The notes beneath the pieces were generated by a model, which saw nothing but the letters and a program-made list of their open reading frames with translations, was not told the DNA's origin and made no database searches. A stretch of 64,000 nucleotides of DNA from the NCBI GenBank assembly GCA_015152525.1, contig SUTU01000004.1, positions 60,699 to 124,698 on the forward strand. Reading direction: 5' to 3'. This stretch comes from Cyanobacteria bacterium SIG28. GTDB lineage: Bacteria; Cyanobacteriota; Vampirovibrionia; Gastranaerophilales; Gastranaerophilaceae. Each line of letters begins with the position of its first letter. The first letter of the stretch is position 1. Of the stretch, positions 38,046 to 46,947 are shown piece by piece. A program made the position numbers and the translations under genes.

Positions 38046-38291
38046 TTATTTAACCACTTTAGCTACAAATTTAATAGAATCATCTCTTAATTCTTTGAAG
38101 AAATCTTTAACAAGATTTTTAAGCGGTCTGTCTTCCATTTTATCGAAAATAGCATAAATAGGATCAGCGCTGTTGTTGAATCTCATTTGTCTGTCTTTTT
38201 TGTTCAAATAGTAACAGTTAAAATCATCAGGGATTTCGATGCATCCTGCGGGTTTTTTGTTTCTTTCGATTGCTGAATATTTTGTTGCCAT
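38046..38291 (-). CDS. Small hypothetical protein
   Basis: An 81-residue basic protein with no recognised family, no signal peptide and no membrane segment; the single cysteine pair (GCIEI, NCYYL) is not metal-motif-like. The gene looks real: a GAGAGA purine tract sits 9-14 nt before the ATG at 38291, and the coding region ends 4 bp from a strong terminator. An isolated, well-terminated small gene suggests its own regulated or abundant transcript. No function offered. Confidence 0.6.
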   Translation of the reverse strand: MATKYSAIERNKKPAGCIEIPDDFNCYYLNKKDRQMRFNNSADPIYAIFDKMEDRPLKNLVKDFFKELRDDSIKFVAKVVK

Positions 38292-38425
38292 TTGAACTAT
38301 CTCTCTCTGTTAAATATCTCTTACATATATATAAAGTATACAACTTTCAAAAAATTGCCTTTTTTGAAAGAAATGTTAAGTTTTGTTAAGACGAGTTTTT
38401 AAGCTTTAAATTATTTATTAGAATT

Positions 38426-39085
38426 TTATACTAATCCTTCTTTTAAAGCTTTGACTGCAGCTTGGGTTCTGTCGTCTACGACAAGTTTTTGTATGATATT
38501 ACAAACGTGGGCTTTAGCTGTATGTTCGCTTATTGTGAGGGTTTTAGCAATATCACTGTTTGATTGTCCGTCAACAATCAGTTTTAGAACCTCGTATTCT
38601 CTTTGTGTCAGATTTGAGTGTCTTTCTTTAAATACGCTTCGTGATAGTTGTCTGGCCGGAATTATTCCGCAATTTTTATCTCTTATAAATGGAACAATAT
38701 GAGGATCAAGCCACATCGCACCGGCTTTTATCATTTTTATAACATTCATTAAAAAATCAGTTGCGATGTCTTTGATTACATAGGCGCTGGCACCGGCTTG
38801 CAGAGAAGCAGTAACTTCTTCTTCCGAAGTGTGTGATGTTAATATGATAATTTTAATATTATTGTTGTGTTCTAAGATTTGTTTTGTTGCTTCAATACCG
38901 TTTATATCAGGCAAGCCTAAATCCATAAGCACAATATCAGGTTTGTTAAGTTTACATTTTTCAATGGCATCTTTGCCATTTTCAGCTTCTGCAATAACGT
39001 CCATTTCCGGATAGTCGCAAAATAATGACTTGATACCTATTCTCATTAATTTTTGATCTTCTACAAGTAGTATTTTAATGCTCAT
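38426..39085 (-). CDS. NarL/FixJ-type response regulator
   Basis: Two-component regulator with an N-terminal receiver domain (ILLVEDQK, phosphoacceptor aspartate in IVLMDLGLPDINGIEA, switch threonine in LTSHTSEEE, lysine in AYVIKD) and a C-terminal LuxR-type helix-turn-helix (LTQREYEVLKLIVDGQSNSD and TISEHTAKAHV). Start is taken at 39085 (MSIKILLVEDQ) with GGTGA 5 nt upstream; an ATG at 39103 would add six residues. No histidine kinase gene is adjacent, so it is an orphan in this window. Between the domains is a 30-residue linker. Confidence 0.93.
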   Translation of the reverse strand: MSIKILLVEDQKLMRIGIKSLFCDYPEMDVIAEAENGKDAIEKCKLNKPDIVLMDLGLPDINGIEATKQILEHNNNIKIIILTSHTSEEEVTASLQAGASAYVIKDIATDFLMNVIKMIKAGAMWLDPHIVPFIRDKNCGIIPARQLSRSVFKERHSNLTQREYEVLKLIVDGQSNSDIAKTLTISEHTAKAHVCNIIQKLVVDDRTQAAVKALKEGLV

Positions 39086-39195
39086 TTTTTCACCATCTTT
39101 CATAATAAGAATAAAATGGTGTTTTAATAACTTGTATTGTAAAACATGAGATAAAATGTAGTATTTTTTATTCAGTTAAATTCTTAACTCTTTTT

Positions 39196-39678
39196 TTAAT
39201 GTGGGTTTAAAAAATTTTTTTTGATTAAACTTTCTTGTATATCACTAATTTTAAGATGAGCTTCAAGCATTGATTGGTTTTTACCTTCATAAGCCGGATC
39301 ATAGTTGTCATTGTAGTTGATGGCTTTGTTAAAATATTTTATGGCTTTATCAAAATTTTCTTGAATATAGAAAACAGTACCTATAAGCGTGTATTCAATC
39401 TCTTTTTTTTGAGAGTATTTTAGTGCTTGTTTATAGTATTCAATAGCATCTTCATATTTTTGAAGAGATTGCATAACACATCCCAAACCTCTTAGAGCGC
39501 TTGTATTTTGAGGTTCTGTTTTTAATATTTCATTGCAGATTTCAGAACACTTATCATAATTATTTTTGTCGTATTCAAGCTTTGCTTTCTCCAATAACAG
39601 CAATAATTTTATTTTGGCGTTCAAATCTATCAAAGATTGAGCAATATTTTCCAGTTTGTTAATTTCTTTTTCATTCAT
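39196..39678 (-). CDS. TPR-repeat protein
   Basis: A 160-residue soluble protein with three tandem tetratricopeptide units, for example DKCSEICNEILKTEPQN, YEDAIEYYKQALKYSQKK and FDKAIKYFNKAINYNDNY, flanked by helical caps. TPR arrays mediate protein-protein contacts; the partner is unknown. It follows the ACT-domain gene by 6 bp, so the two are cotranscribed, and precedes the response-regulator gene on the same strand by about 110 bp. Confidence 0.85.
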   Translation of the reverse strand: MNEKEINKLENIAQSLIDLNAKIKLLLLLEKAKLEYDKNNYDKCSEICNEILKTEPQNTSALRGLGCVMQSLQKYEDAIEYYKQALKYSQKKEIEYTLIGTVFYIQENFDKAIKYFNKAINYNDNYDPAYEGKNQSMLEAHLKISDIQESLIKKNFLNPH

Positions 39679-39684
39679 CTGTTA

Positions 39685-39966
39685 TTAGTCAACTGTGTGC
39701 ATTTTTTCAAAAATGCCTTTTTTCTGTACCCAAATTTCAACTTCCATTTTGTTGCCTTCTTCAATAAGGATATTTTTTAATTCTTTAAAATTAACAGTTG
39801 ATTCTTTTGTGTTACATAGCATAAACATAACAAAATGACCTTGCATGAGTGTTTGTTTAATATCTTCAATATTAACATTTAAGGTTGCAAGAGTTGCTGT
39901 AATTCCTGCAACAATACCAATTTTATCTGCACCGCAAACTGTAATAATAATTTTATTTTCGTCCAT
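39685..39966 (-). CDS. ACT domain protein (UPF0237 type)
   Basis: A 93-residue single ACT domain: IIITVCGADKIGIVAGITAT with the ligand-loop glycine, then LNVNIEDIKQTLMQGHFVMF. Stand-alone ACT proteins of this sort are thought to bind amino acids as sensors. GAGGT lies 6 nt before the ATG, and a TATAAT lies further upstream, an ordinary leadered promoter. It is divergent from adk and in tandem with the TPR gene. Confidence 0.88.
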   Translation of the reverse strand: MDENKIIITVCGADKIGIVAGITATLATLNVNIEDIKQTLMQGHFVMFMLCNTKESTVNFKELKNILIEEGNKMEVEIWVQKKGIFEKMHTVD

Positions 39967-40053
39967 AATAACCTCTTTTACCCTAAACTTATTATATCAT
40001 ATAATTGGTAATTTGTTTTTTTAGTTCTATAATAAGAAAAGAAGGAGTGCAAA

Positions 40054-40713
40054 ATGAAAAAAGAACTTATATTCTTAGGTCCGCCGGCATGCGGAAAAGG
40101 AACACAAACAAACAGATTGTCAGAATACTTGGGCTTGCCTCATATTGATACAGGTTCTCTTTTAAGGGCAGAAATTGCAAAAGAAACAGAAGAAGGCATT
40201 ATAGCTAAATCATTTATAGATAAAGGGCAACTTGTACCTGTTGATTTGGTTGGTAAAATTATTGCAAAAAAACTTCAAGGCGCTGAATGTACAAAAGGTT
40301 ATGTTCTTGACGGCTATCCAAGAAGTCTTGAACAAGCTCAGAAGTTAGAAGAAATTAATTCTTCTGTTGACGGAGAAAATCAAGTAACTTTTAAAGCAAT
40401 TTATTTTGATATTGATACTCAAATACTTCTTGAAAGAATAATTTATCGTCAATCTTGTCCTGTTTGCGGTGAGATTTATAATAAGAAATTTAAGCCGTCA
40501 AAGGTTGAAAATGTTTGCGATAAATGCAATGTAGAATTAAAAACAAGAAATGATGATAATGAAGAAATTGCAAAAAAAAGGTTTGAAACTTATTTTGAGC
40601 AAACTGCACCTTTGGTAAAATTTTATGAAGACAAAGGTGTTTTGTATAAAATTGATGCAAATGGTTCGATTGAAGAAGTTTGGGAAAGATTGTTAGAAGT
40701 TATTAATGCATAA
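40054..40713 (+). CDS. adk: Adenylate kinase
   Basis: Adk interconverts ATP, ADP and AMP. The 219-residue protein is a long-form enzyme with the P-loop FLGPPACGKGTQTNRL (usual form GPPGxGKGTQ; here Ala-Cys replace Gly-x), the AMP-binding HIDTGSLLRAEI, the LDGYPRSLEQA motif, and a zinc-type LID with four cysteines (CPVCGEIY and CDKC). AAGGAG lies 7 nt before the ATG. It stands apart from the ribosomal-protein cluster where adk is often found and overlaps ribD by 8 bp. Confidence 0.96.
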   Translation: MKKELIFLGPPACGKGTQTNRLSEYLGLPHIDTGSLLRAEIAKETEEGIIAKSFIDKGQLVPVDLVGKIIAKKLQGAECTKGYVLDGYPRSLEQAQKLEEINSSVDGENQVTFKAIYFDIDTQILLERIIYRQSCPVCGEIYNKKFKPSKVENVCDKCNVELKTRNDDNEEIAKKRFETYFEQTAPLVKFYEDKGVLYKIDANGSIEEVWERLLEVINA

Positions 40714-41725
40714 TATTGATGAAAAATATATGAAAATGTGCTTTACCCTTGCAAAAAAAGGCAAGGGTAAAGTTTTACCAAATCCTATGGTGGGTTGCGT
40801 GGTTTTAAATAAGGACGGGAAAGTGGTATCAAAAGGTTACCATAAAAAGTACGGTGAAAACCACGCTGAACGTGAAGCTTTGCTGAAGTTGAAAAATAAC
40901 GAAGCTGAGGGTGGTATTTTGTATGTTAATTTAGAGCCATGTTCGCACTATGGCAAGACACCGCCTTGTGTTGATTTAATTATTGAGCATAAATTAAAAA
41001 AAGTCGTGATAGCTATGCGAGATCCAAACCCAAAAGTTGATGGCTTGATGAAGCTTAAACAAGCAGGAATAGAAGTTGTTGAAGGTGTTTTAGAGGATGA
41101 AGCTCGTTTTTTAAATCGTATTTTTATAAAAAATATTACCCAAAAACAACCTTATGTTGTCTTGAAAACAGCAACAACTATGGACGGAAAGATTGCAACA
41201 CATACAGGTGATTCAAAGTGGATAACGTCAGATGATTCCAGAAAACTTGTTTATGCTATGCGCAAAGAGTTTGACTGTATTTTAACAAGTTCTAATACCG
41301 TAATTGCCGACAACCCGTCAATGATAGTTGAGAAAGTTCAGATGAAATGTGTGCTTGATAAAGATATGCGAACTGCAGTTGATGCAAAAATTTATCAACA
41401 AGGAAAAGTTTATGTTGCAACTAAGAAAAATACACCACTCAAAGATGGTCAGTTAGATTTAAAATCTGTGCTAAAGGAACTTTATAAACAGGGTATTTGT
41501 ACTGTTTTTGTGGAATGTGGCGGGAAGTTAGCCGGTGCGTTTTTAAAAGAAAATCTTGTTGACGAGATCTATCAGTTTATTGCGCCAAAGATATTAAATG
41601 ACAATACCGGAAAGAGTTGCTTTGACGGTGATTGTCAAGAAAAAATCAGCCAAACCAAAAATTTACAAATCTATGAAACCAAAATTATTGGTAAAGATTT
41701 ATTGATAAAATCAATTTGCTTATAG
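40706..41725 (+). CDS. ribD: Riboflavin biosynthesis deaminase/reductase RibD
   Basis: RibD deaminates and then reduces the pyrimidine intermediate from GTP in riboflavin synthesis. The N-terminal zinc deaminase domain shows NHAEREALLK and NLEPCSHYGKTPPCVDLI (His-Glu and two Cys). The reductase domain starts near residue 150 with VVLKTATTMDGKIATHTGDS and includes TVFVECGGKLAG. At 339 residues it is a little short. It overlaps adk by 8 bp. No FMN riboswitch lies upstream, and the other rib genes are not in the window. Confidence 0.95.
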   Translation: MHNIDEKYMKMCFTLAKKGKGKVLPNPMVGCVVLNKDGKVVSKGYHKKYGENHAEREALLKLKNNEAEGGILYVNLEPCSHYGKTPPCVDLIIEHKLKKVVIAMRDPNPKVDGLMKLKQAGIEVVEGVLEDEARFLNRIFIKNITQKQPYVVLKTATTMDGKIATHTGDSKWITSDDSRKLVYAMRKEFDCILTSSNTVIADNPSMIVEKVQMKCVLDKDMRTAVDAKIYQQGKVYVATKKNTPLKDGQLDLKSVLKELYKQGICTVFVECGGKLAGAFLKENLVDEIYQFIAPKILNDNTGKSCFDGDCQEKISQTKNLQIYETKIIGKDLLIKSICL

Positions 41726-41729
41726 AATG

Positions 41730-42347
41730 TTATTTAAAGAATTTATCTGTAATTATGAACAGATTTGCCATAAGTAATCCAAGGAATAAGCCTGCAATTA
41801 CGTCTGTAGGGAAGTGAACTCCAAGCCAAAGTCTTGAGATTGCTACCATAAATATTATAAAACCGAAGAATATTGATAAGGTATATCGCCAAAATTCGCT
41901 TCTTGTGTATTTCATAATAAGGTAAATAATTATTCCGTAAAAACAGGTTGTGATTGTTGTATGACCTGATGGAAAGCTATAACCGTGGTGTATACAAGGT
42001 CTTTCTCTGCAAATAATGTTTTTAATCACGCTATCAACAAGAAAATATGTGCCTTGAGTAAAAAATACTAATAAAAAAGCTTTCAAGAATTTTCTATGTG
42101 AAACCAAAACAGCGCATGCTGTAATCTGTGGCCACCAAAAATTACCGATTCCGCCATAATTGGAGAAAAAAGCCGGAATATAGCTTGGAAATTGTCCTAA
42201 GAACTTTCTTGTAGCTTTAAGCATTTCCATATCAATTTCTCTCATGCCGGGCATATACATAACTAATAAGGACAACGTTACAACCACAATTAAACAAAGA
42301 GTAACAATGTTCCAGTTAGCAACAACACTGCTATTATTTTCTTTCAT
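41730..42347 (-). CDS. PAP2 family phosphatase
   Basis: Membrane phosphatase of the PAP2/undecaprenyl-diphosphate or lipid-phosphatase type. It has about five to six helices and the three active-site motifs: KNIICRERP, YSFPSGHTT and SRLWLGVHFPTD. Start is the ATG at 42347 with GAGG 4 nt upstream; an in-frame TTG at 42359 lies on that ribosome-binding site. It is the last gene of the ftsH operon and probably recycles an undecaprenyl or phosphatidyl phosphate; the substrate cannot be told. Confidence 0.9.
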   Translation of the reverse strand: MKENNSSVVANWNIVTLCLIVVVTLSLLVMYMPGMREIDMEMLKATRKFLGQFPSYIPAFFSNYGGIGNFWWPQITACAVLVSHRKFLKAFLLVFFTQGTYFLVDSVIKNIICRERPCIHHGYSFPSGHTTITTCFYGIIIYLIMKYTRSEFWRYTLSIFFGFIIFMVAISRLWLGVHFPTDVIAGLFLGLLMANLFIITDKFFK

Positions 42348-42377
42348 ACTTCCTCTCAAATTCTAAAATGTCGTATT

Positions 42378-42878
42378 TTAGATACCGCATTTAACATTAC
42401 TGAATACTGCTGTTATTTTTGCAATTATTTTAACGATTAATGGTGAAAATTCGCTTACAAATACTGCAAAGAAGAATAAAGCGCCAAATACTGCTATTAA
42501 TTTTTGAATATCAGAAAATACAAATACTTTTTTGTTTCTGAATTCTTCGATACCTTTGTATTCTTCCGTAAAAGGCTTAACAGGGAGTTTTTCTTCAATT
42601 CTTTCGATTACATTGGCGAATTTGATTTTGATAAGTGTGTTATAAGAATCAACGTTCATCCACCAAAGTGCACAAACAGATATTCCGATAAGTGAGAATA
42701 ATAATGTAGAAGTTAATCTTTCCATAAAAACAACATTGTTAGTAAAAATCATAGCGAAAATAATTGTAACGAATGAAATCATATAGAAACGGTTTGTTCT
42801 AAAATTTCTATCAATAAAATTTTCTTTTTGTTCAGCATATAGCTTATATTCTTGAAAAATCAATTCATCTCTGTCCAT
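42378..42878 (-). CDS. Membrane protein, RipA-like
   Basis: A 166-residue protein with three to four hydrophobic segments and a cytoplasmic middle loop. The arrangement (an N-terminal NFRTNRFYMISFVTI helix, then a WWMNVDSYNTLIKIKFANVI amphipathic stretch, then IERIEEKLPVKPFTEEYKG) resembles the RipA family of octameric membrane proteins, an assignment I make only tentatively. The ATG at 42878 is preferred because AAGGAGA lies 5 nt upstream of it; the ATG at 42893 falls on that sequence. It is between ftsH (30 bp) and the PAP2 gene (30 bp). Confidence 0.65.
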   Translation of the reverse strand: MDRDELIFQEYKLYAEQKENFIDRNFRTNRFYMISFVTIIFAMIFTNNVVFMERLTSTLLFSLIGISVCALWWMNVDSYNTLIKIKFANVIERIEEKLPVKPFTEEYKGIEEFRNKKVFVFSDIQKLIAVFGALFFFAVFVSEFSPLIVKIIAKITAVFSNVKCGI

Positions 42879-42908
42879 CTTATTCTCCTTCATTCATAAA
42901 TTTATTTT

Positions 42909-44792
42909 TTAATTCCAATTATCAAAAGTTCTTTTTGAACGAACTTCATTCATCATATCTTCGAATTCTTTTTCGTCTAAAGTTTCTTTTTCTAATAGTT
43001 GTTTAGCAATAAATTCAAGCATATCTTTGTTATCAGATAGTAATTGTTTTGCTAAATCATATTGTGTATCAACGATTTTTTTAATTTCTTTATCAATATC
43101 TGCAGCAATTTCTTCTGAAAAATCTCTTGTGTTTCCAAAATTTCTGCCCATAAATACGTGTTCTTGTTCTTTACCGTAAGCAAGATTACCCATTTTTTCG
43201 CTCATACCGTATGTAGTAACCATACTACGAGCAAGTGCTGAAACTTTTTCTAAATCGTTTGAAGCACCTGTTGTAACGTTATCTTTGCCATAAATTAATT
43301 CTTCTGCAACACGACCGCCCAAAATCATCGTAATTCTATCCAAAAGTTGCTGTTTTCTCATTGTTAGATGATCTTTTTCAGGAAGTGTTAGAGTTATACC
43401 GAGTGCCATTCCACGAGGAATAATAGAAACTTTATGTAAAGGATCACAATTCTTAAGCAGTTTTGCTAACAAAGCGTGTCCTACTTCGTGGTATGCAGTA
43501 TTTTCTTTTTCTTCATCAGAAATAATTCTGCTTTTCTTCTCAGGACCAGCCATAACCTTGTCAATCGCCTCTTCTAAATCCGGCATTTGGATTTCTGATT
43601 TGTTGTGGCGTGCAGCTAAAAGAGCTGCTTCGTTTAATAAGTTTTGCAAATCAGCACCTGTAAATCCCGGTGTACGTTTTGCAAGAGTTTTTATATCAAC
43701 TTCACTTGCAAGAGGTTTGTTTTTAGCGTGAACGTTAAGAATTTGTTCTCTGCCTAAAACGTCCGGTTTGTTTATAACAATTTGCCTGTCAAATCTACCA
43801 GGTCTTAAAAGAGCATTGTCTAAAATATCCGGTCTGTTTGTTGCTGCTAAGATTATTATGTTTGTGTTTTCATCAAATCCATCCATCTCAACAAGTAATT
43901 GGTTAAGCGTTTGTTCTCTTTCGTCGTGTCCGCCACCCATGCCGGCACCTCGTTGACGACCTACAGCATCAATTTCGTCAATAAAAACAATACAAGGTTG
44001 GTGTTTTTTTGCTTGTTCGAATAAATCTCTAACTCTGCTTGCACCAACACCGACAAACATTTCAACAAAATCGGAGCCGCTTATAGAGAAGAACGGAACA
44101 CCTGCTTCGCCGGCAACAGCTTTTGCCATAAGCGTTTTACCTGTACCTGGTGAACCTACTAATAGAACGCCTTTTGGAATTTTAGCTCCTAATTTAACGT
44201 ACTTATCAGAGTGTTTTAAGAAATCTACAATTTCTTCAAGTTCTTTTCTTTCTTCATCAATTCCGGCAACATCTGCAAAAGTTGTTTTAACTTTGCTATC
44301 CATAAGCATTTTAGCTCTGCTTTTACCAAATGACATTGCTTGTGCACCACCTGCTTGGATAGATTTTATAATCAGCATAATGAAACCAAGAACCAACAGT
44401 ATTGATATTAGTGAAGAACCCATACCAAATGCTGAACCAGATTCGTTTCCTTTTTTAATATTTATCTCTACATTATTTTCTTGTAATTTTGATAAAATAT
44501 CAGAATTTTCAGGGAAAGCAACTTTGTATTGTAATTTTGGCGGTTTAACTTCACCATAAAGCGGGTTAACCTCTGTTTTCTTTACTTCCGGTTGCTTAAT
44601 AGGTAAGGCGATTAAAGTTTCTCGTCCCATGTCAACACTTTTAATCTCTTTATCTTCAACTTTTTGTAAAAATGTTGTGTATGATAGTTCTTCAGTACTT
44701 GAAGTCGGTCCTGAAAAAAGCATTGATATAAATGCTAAAACCATAATACCTAATATTACATACATTCCAATTGATTGATTTTTTTTATTCAT
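42909..44792 (-). CDS. ftsH: ATP-dependent zinc metalloprotease FtsH
   Basis: FtsH is a hexameric inner-membrane AAA+ protease that degrades damaged membrane proteins and regulators. The 627 residues run: N-terminal membrane helix (10-28), periplasmic domain, second helix (128-146), AAA+ domain with Walker [12 protein letters not shown] (213-220), Walker [10 protein letters not shown] (about 267-274), the SRH region [11 protein letters not shown], and the zinc motif HEVGH (435-439). GGGAG lies 6 nt before the ATG and a TATAAT is upstream, an ordinary leadered promoter. It leads an operon with a RipA-like and a PAP2 gene. Confidence 0.97.
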   Translation of the reverse strand: MNKKNQSIGMYVILGIMVLAFISMLFSGPTSSTEELSYTTFLQKVEDKEIKSVDMGRETLIALPIKQPEVKKTEVNPLYGEVKPPKLQYKVAFPENSDILSKLQENNVEINIKKGNESGSAFGMGSSLISILLVLGFIMLIIKSIQAGGAQAMSFGKSRAKMLMDSKVKTTFADVAGIDEERKELEEIVDFLKHSDKYVKLGAKIPKGVLLVGSPGTGKTLMAKAVAGEAGVPFFSISGSDFVEMFVGVGASRVRDLFEQAKKHQPCIVFIDEIDAVGRQRGAGMGGGHDEREQTLNQLLVEMDGFDENTNIIILAATNRPDILDNALLRPGRFDRQIVINKPDVLGREQILNVHAKNKPLASEVDIKTLAKRTPGFTGADLQNLLNEAALLAARHNKSEIQMPDLEEAIDKVMAGPEKKSRIISDEEKENTAYHEVGHALLAKLLKNCDPLHKVSIIPRGMALGITLTLPEKDHLTMRKQQLLDRITMILGGRVAEELIYGKDNVTTGASNDLEKVSALARSMVTTYGMSEKMGNLAYGKEQEHVFMGRNFGNTRDFSEEIAADIDKEIKKIVDTQYDLAKQLLSDNKDMLEFIAKQLLEKETLDEKEFEDMMNEVRSKRTFDNWN

Positions 44793-44974
44793 ATCTCTCC
44801 CTTTTTATCTCTGTCTGTAAATATTATAGCAGAAAAATTAACAATTATACTCTTTGATTGGGTAATAAAATTAATAGCTTATTTTAAGGAGTTTGTTAAC
44901 TTTCTGTTACATTTAGTCAATTTTTTATTACGATAAGACTTTATATATTTAGGGAATTATAACACGGGATTATT

Positions 44975-46216
44975 ATGAACACTTTCGCTAGCGGTTTAAA
45001 ATTTGGATTTTTAACGGGGATAACAAATAGTATTTGTTGCTCAGCCGGCTTTGGATTTGGTATTCGTAGTCCTTGGAGTTGTGGTAGTTTTGGCGGCTTT
45101 AACCCATTTGGCGGTTTGCTAAGTTTTGGTAGATTTGGTGGATTGGGATGTTGCTGTTCTTCAATATTTCCGTCATATTATGGCGGATACAATTCATATG
45201 ATATGATTCCGCCTTATTTTGGATATAATTACAGTTACCCTTCATTTAATAACAATTTTTCTTTCGGTTTTGATACTATTCCAAGTTGGGATGGTGGTGG
45301 ATTGGGCTGTTTATACCCGTCAATTCAATACGAACCAATTCAATTGCCAAACCCTTTTGAATATGCAATTAATCTAAAAAAGAAACTTGAAGCTGATACT
45401 GAAATACTATCCTCTGCTAAGACGAAAAAGAAAATAACAGAGGTTAAGGAAGATGGTTCTGAAGAGGTTTCCGGTACTTCTACAGTTTCAAAAAATAACC
45501 AGAAACGAACTGCTGAAAATGAAATACGAACAGAAAGCTATTCGACAAGAGTTTCAACATCGTCAGCAACTGTAGCGACTGCAGCTGCTGTAACCGGTAC
45601 ATCTGTGGCAAGTAGTTCAACAAAAAAATCAAATAAAAAAGTTTCTACAGCTCAAAGTACTAAAAAGACTACTAATTCTAAAAAAGTAAAAGTTAGACAT
45701 TGGTCAGAGATGACGGATAAAGAGTTACAACAAGTTTATGGTAATTACACAAGAGATATTACAAAGCCCTATGGCGGTACAGCTGAGGATTTGAATAAAT
45801 ACCTAAAGGGTAAAGGTAAGCTTGAAGGTATGGGCGGTGCTTTTATTCGAGCACAAGAAAAATACGGTATAAGTGCAACTGTTCTTGTAGGGATTGCCAT
45901 GAATGAATCAGCTCAGGGAACAAGTAAGCTGGCAAGAAAGAAAAATAATGTCGGTGGTGTAAGAAAATCGGGAACAACTGAGTTTAGAAAATTTAATTCT
46001 GTTGAAGATTGTATAATGGAAATGGCAAGATTTTTGAAAGCCGGATATGTTAACAATTCCGGTCGCTCGTTAACAAAATTATATCAGGTAAATGCAAAAT
46101 ATTGTCCGGCAAGTGATCCGACAGACAGTTCAGGTATTAACGGTTATTGGGCAAGAAATGTAGAGAAATATGCCCGAGAAGTAGAACAAAAATTGGGTAC
46201 TGATGTATTAGTTTAA
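44975..46216 (+). CDS. Glucosaminidase-like (GH73) cell-wall hydrolase with Gly/aromatic N-terminus
   Basis: The C-terminal 140 residues (about 270-413) form a GH73/FlgJ-type N-acetylglucosaminidase-like domain: GAFIRAQEKYGISATVLVGI, then the catalytic-glutamate region AMNESAQGTSKLARKKNNVG and GYWARNVEKYARE. The first 130 residues are unusual: Gly/Phe/Tyr/Cys-rich (FGGFNPFGGLLSFG, LGCCCSSIFPSYYGGYNSY), followed by a Ser/Thr/Lys-rich linker (about 150-240). There is no classical signal peptide. It likely cuts peptidoglycan; the N-terminus may be a targeting or assembly region. It is transcribed alone. Confidence 0.75.
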   Translation: MNTFASGLKFGFLTGITNSICCSAGFGFGIRSPWSCGSFGGFNPFGGLLSFGRFGGLGCCCSSIFPSYYGGYNSYDMIPPYFGYNYSYPSFNNNFSFGFDTIPSWDGGGLGCLYPSIQYEPIQLPNPFEYAINLKKKLEADTEILSSAKTKKKITEVKEDGSEEVSGTSTVSKNNQKRTAENEIRTESYSTRVSTSSATVATAAAVTGTSVASSSTKKSNKKVSTAQSTKKTTNSKKVKVRHWSEMTDKELQQVYGNYTRDITKPYGGTAEDLNKYLKGKGKLEGMGGAFIRAQEKYGISATVLVGIAMNESAQGTSKLARKKNNVGGVRKSGTTEFRKFNSVEDCIMEMARFLKAGYVNNSGRSLTKLYQVNAKYCPASDPTDSSGINGYWARNVEKYAREVEQKLGTDVLV

Positions 46217-46252
46217 ATTTGTAGTAAAAAATTTTAATAGGTAATATGCAAT

Positions 46253-46449
46253 AGTTGCTCACAGGGACGGCGTTTCGTTCGTTTCACTCACTTCAGCCTT
46301 GCCAAAATCCGCAAGCGCCTGTGCAATCAAAGATTGCTTCACTTCATTTCGCTAAGGCTCAATTCCGCAACGGCGCTGACGTTATGTTTCGTCCTCAGTT
46401 TGCATTTGCCTTCGCAAACGCAAATTCGGACTTTACACCGAGCTACCGC
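46253..46449. repeat. 197-bp intergenic repeat, copy 1
   Basis: Begins AGTTGCTCACAGGGACGGCG and ends GAGCTACCGC. It is noticeably more GC-rich than the neighbouring DNA. Internal inverted repeats include GCAATC-AAA-GATTGC and TTTGC-a-TTTGC/GCAAA-c-GCAAA. It is a direct copy of 46524-46720 with about five mismatches. Likely a dispersed element of this genome. Confidence 0.8.
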
Positions 46450-46523
46450 TTTCTTGGATTATTGGCGGTTCGCAACTTTTGCACTTCGTTTTTATTTTTC
46501 TGACGAAAAATAACACTTCGTCA

Positions 46524-46720
46524 AGTTGCTCACAGGGACGGCGTTTCGTTCGTTTCACTCACTTCAGCCTTGCCAAAATCCGCAAGCGCCTGTGCAATCA
46601 AAGATTGCTTCACTTCATTTCGCTAGGGCTCAATTTCGTAACGGCGCAGACGTTATGTTTCGTCCTCAGTTTGCATTTGCCTTCGCAAACGCAAATTCGG
46701 ACTTCACACCGAGCTACCGC
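46524..46720. repeat. 197-bp intergenic repeat, copy 2
   Basis: Direct copy of 46253-46449 at an offset of 271 bp. Differences seen: one A/G, two C/T and one T/A in the middle, and one T/C near the end. It stops exactly at the A-run that is the U-tract of the minus-strand terminator. Confidence 0.8.
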
Positions 46721-46750
46721 AAAAAAAAAGCCATTCACTTGAGAACGGCT
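46721..46750 (-). terminator. Minus-strand rho-independent terminator
   Basis: On the minus strand AGCC-g-TTC pairs with GAA-t-GGCT around a 6-nt loop, followed by nine U residues. No minus-strand protein gene precedes it for more than 2 kb, so it implies a non-coding minus-strand transcript. Confidence 0.6.
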
Positions 46751-46868
46751 ACCAGACTTGGGGAGGAGGTATGAAAAACCTTTTCGGTTTTCCATACCAA
46801 TCTAAACGGCAAGTTTAATTTTTTCTTTAGTTCTCTTTTTAAAATCTCATACTTTTGGGGGAGTATGT
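46721..46868 (-). ncRNA. Possible structured minus-strand RNA
   Basis: Upstream of the terminator on the minus strand lie a strong hairpin (GGTATG-g-AAAACC/GGTTTT-t-CATACC), a flanking AGATT/AGTCT helix, and GAGAAC and ACTTG elements that could pair with GTTCTC and CAAGT inside the terminator stem. A short CATACT/AGTATG hairpin is at the far end. I cannot assign a known RNA class (no SRP, RNase P, tmRNA landmark). The 5' end is a guess. Confidence 0.3.
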
Positions 46869-46918
46869 TAAAAAAAATAAGAGGTTAACAAAATTTAATA
46901 TTATTTACCTTTACCCTC

Positions 46919-46947
46919 TCGACATTTAATGTTTTTTTGTATATTAT
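46919..46947 (+). promoter_or_regulatory. Promoter of rplI
   Basis: TCGACA (46919-46924), a 17-bp spacer and TATTAT (46942-46947). The expected start near 46954 gives a leader of about 34 nt containing AAAGGAG. Confidence 0.5.

Noticed and set aside
40706..41725. An FMN riboswitch before ribD
   Set aside because: ribD overlaps adk by 8 bp, so there is no leader in which such an element could lie, and none was seen before adk.
46255..46795. Open frames of 60-90 codons covering the 197-bp repeats (several frames, both strands)
   Set aside because: The same frame recurs in both repeat copies, no ribosome-binding site is present, and the amino-acid composition is unlike the neighbouring proteins. 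The DNA is better explained as a non-coding repeat.
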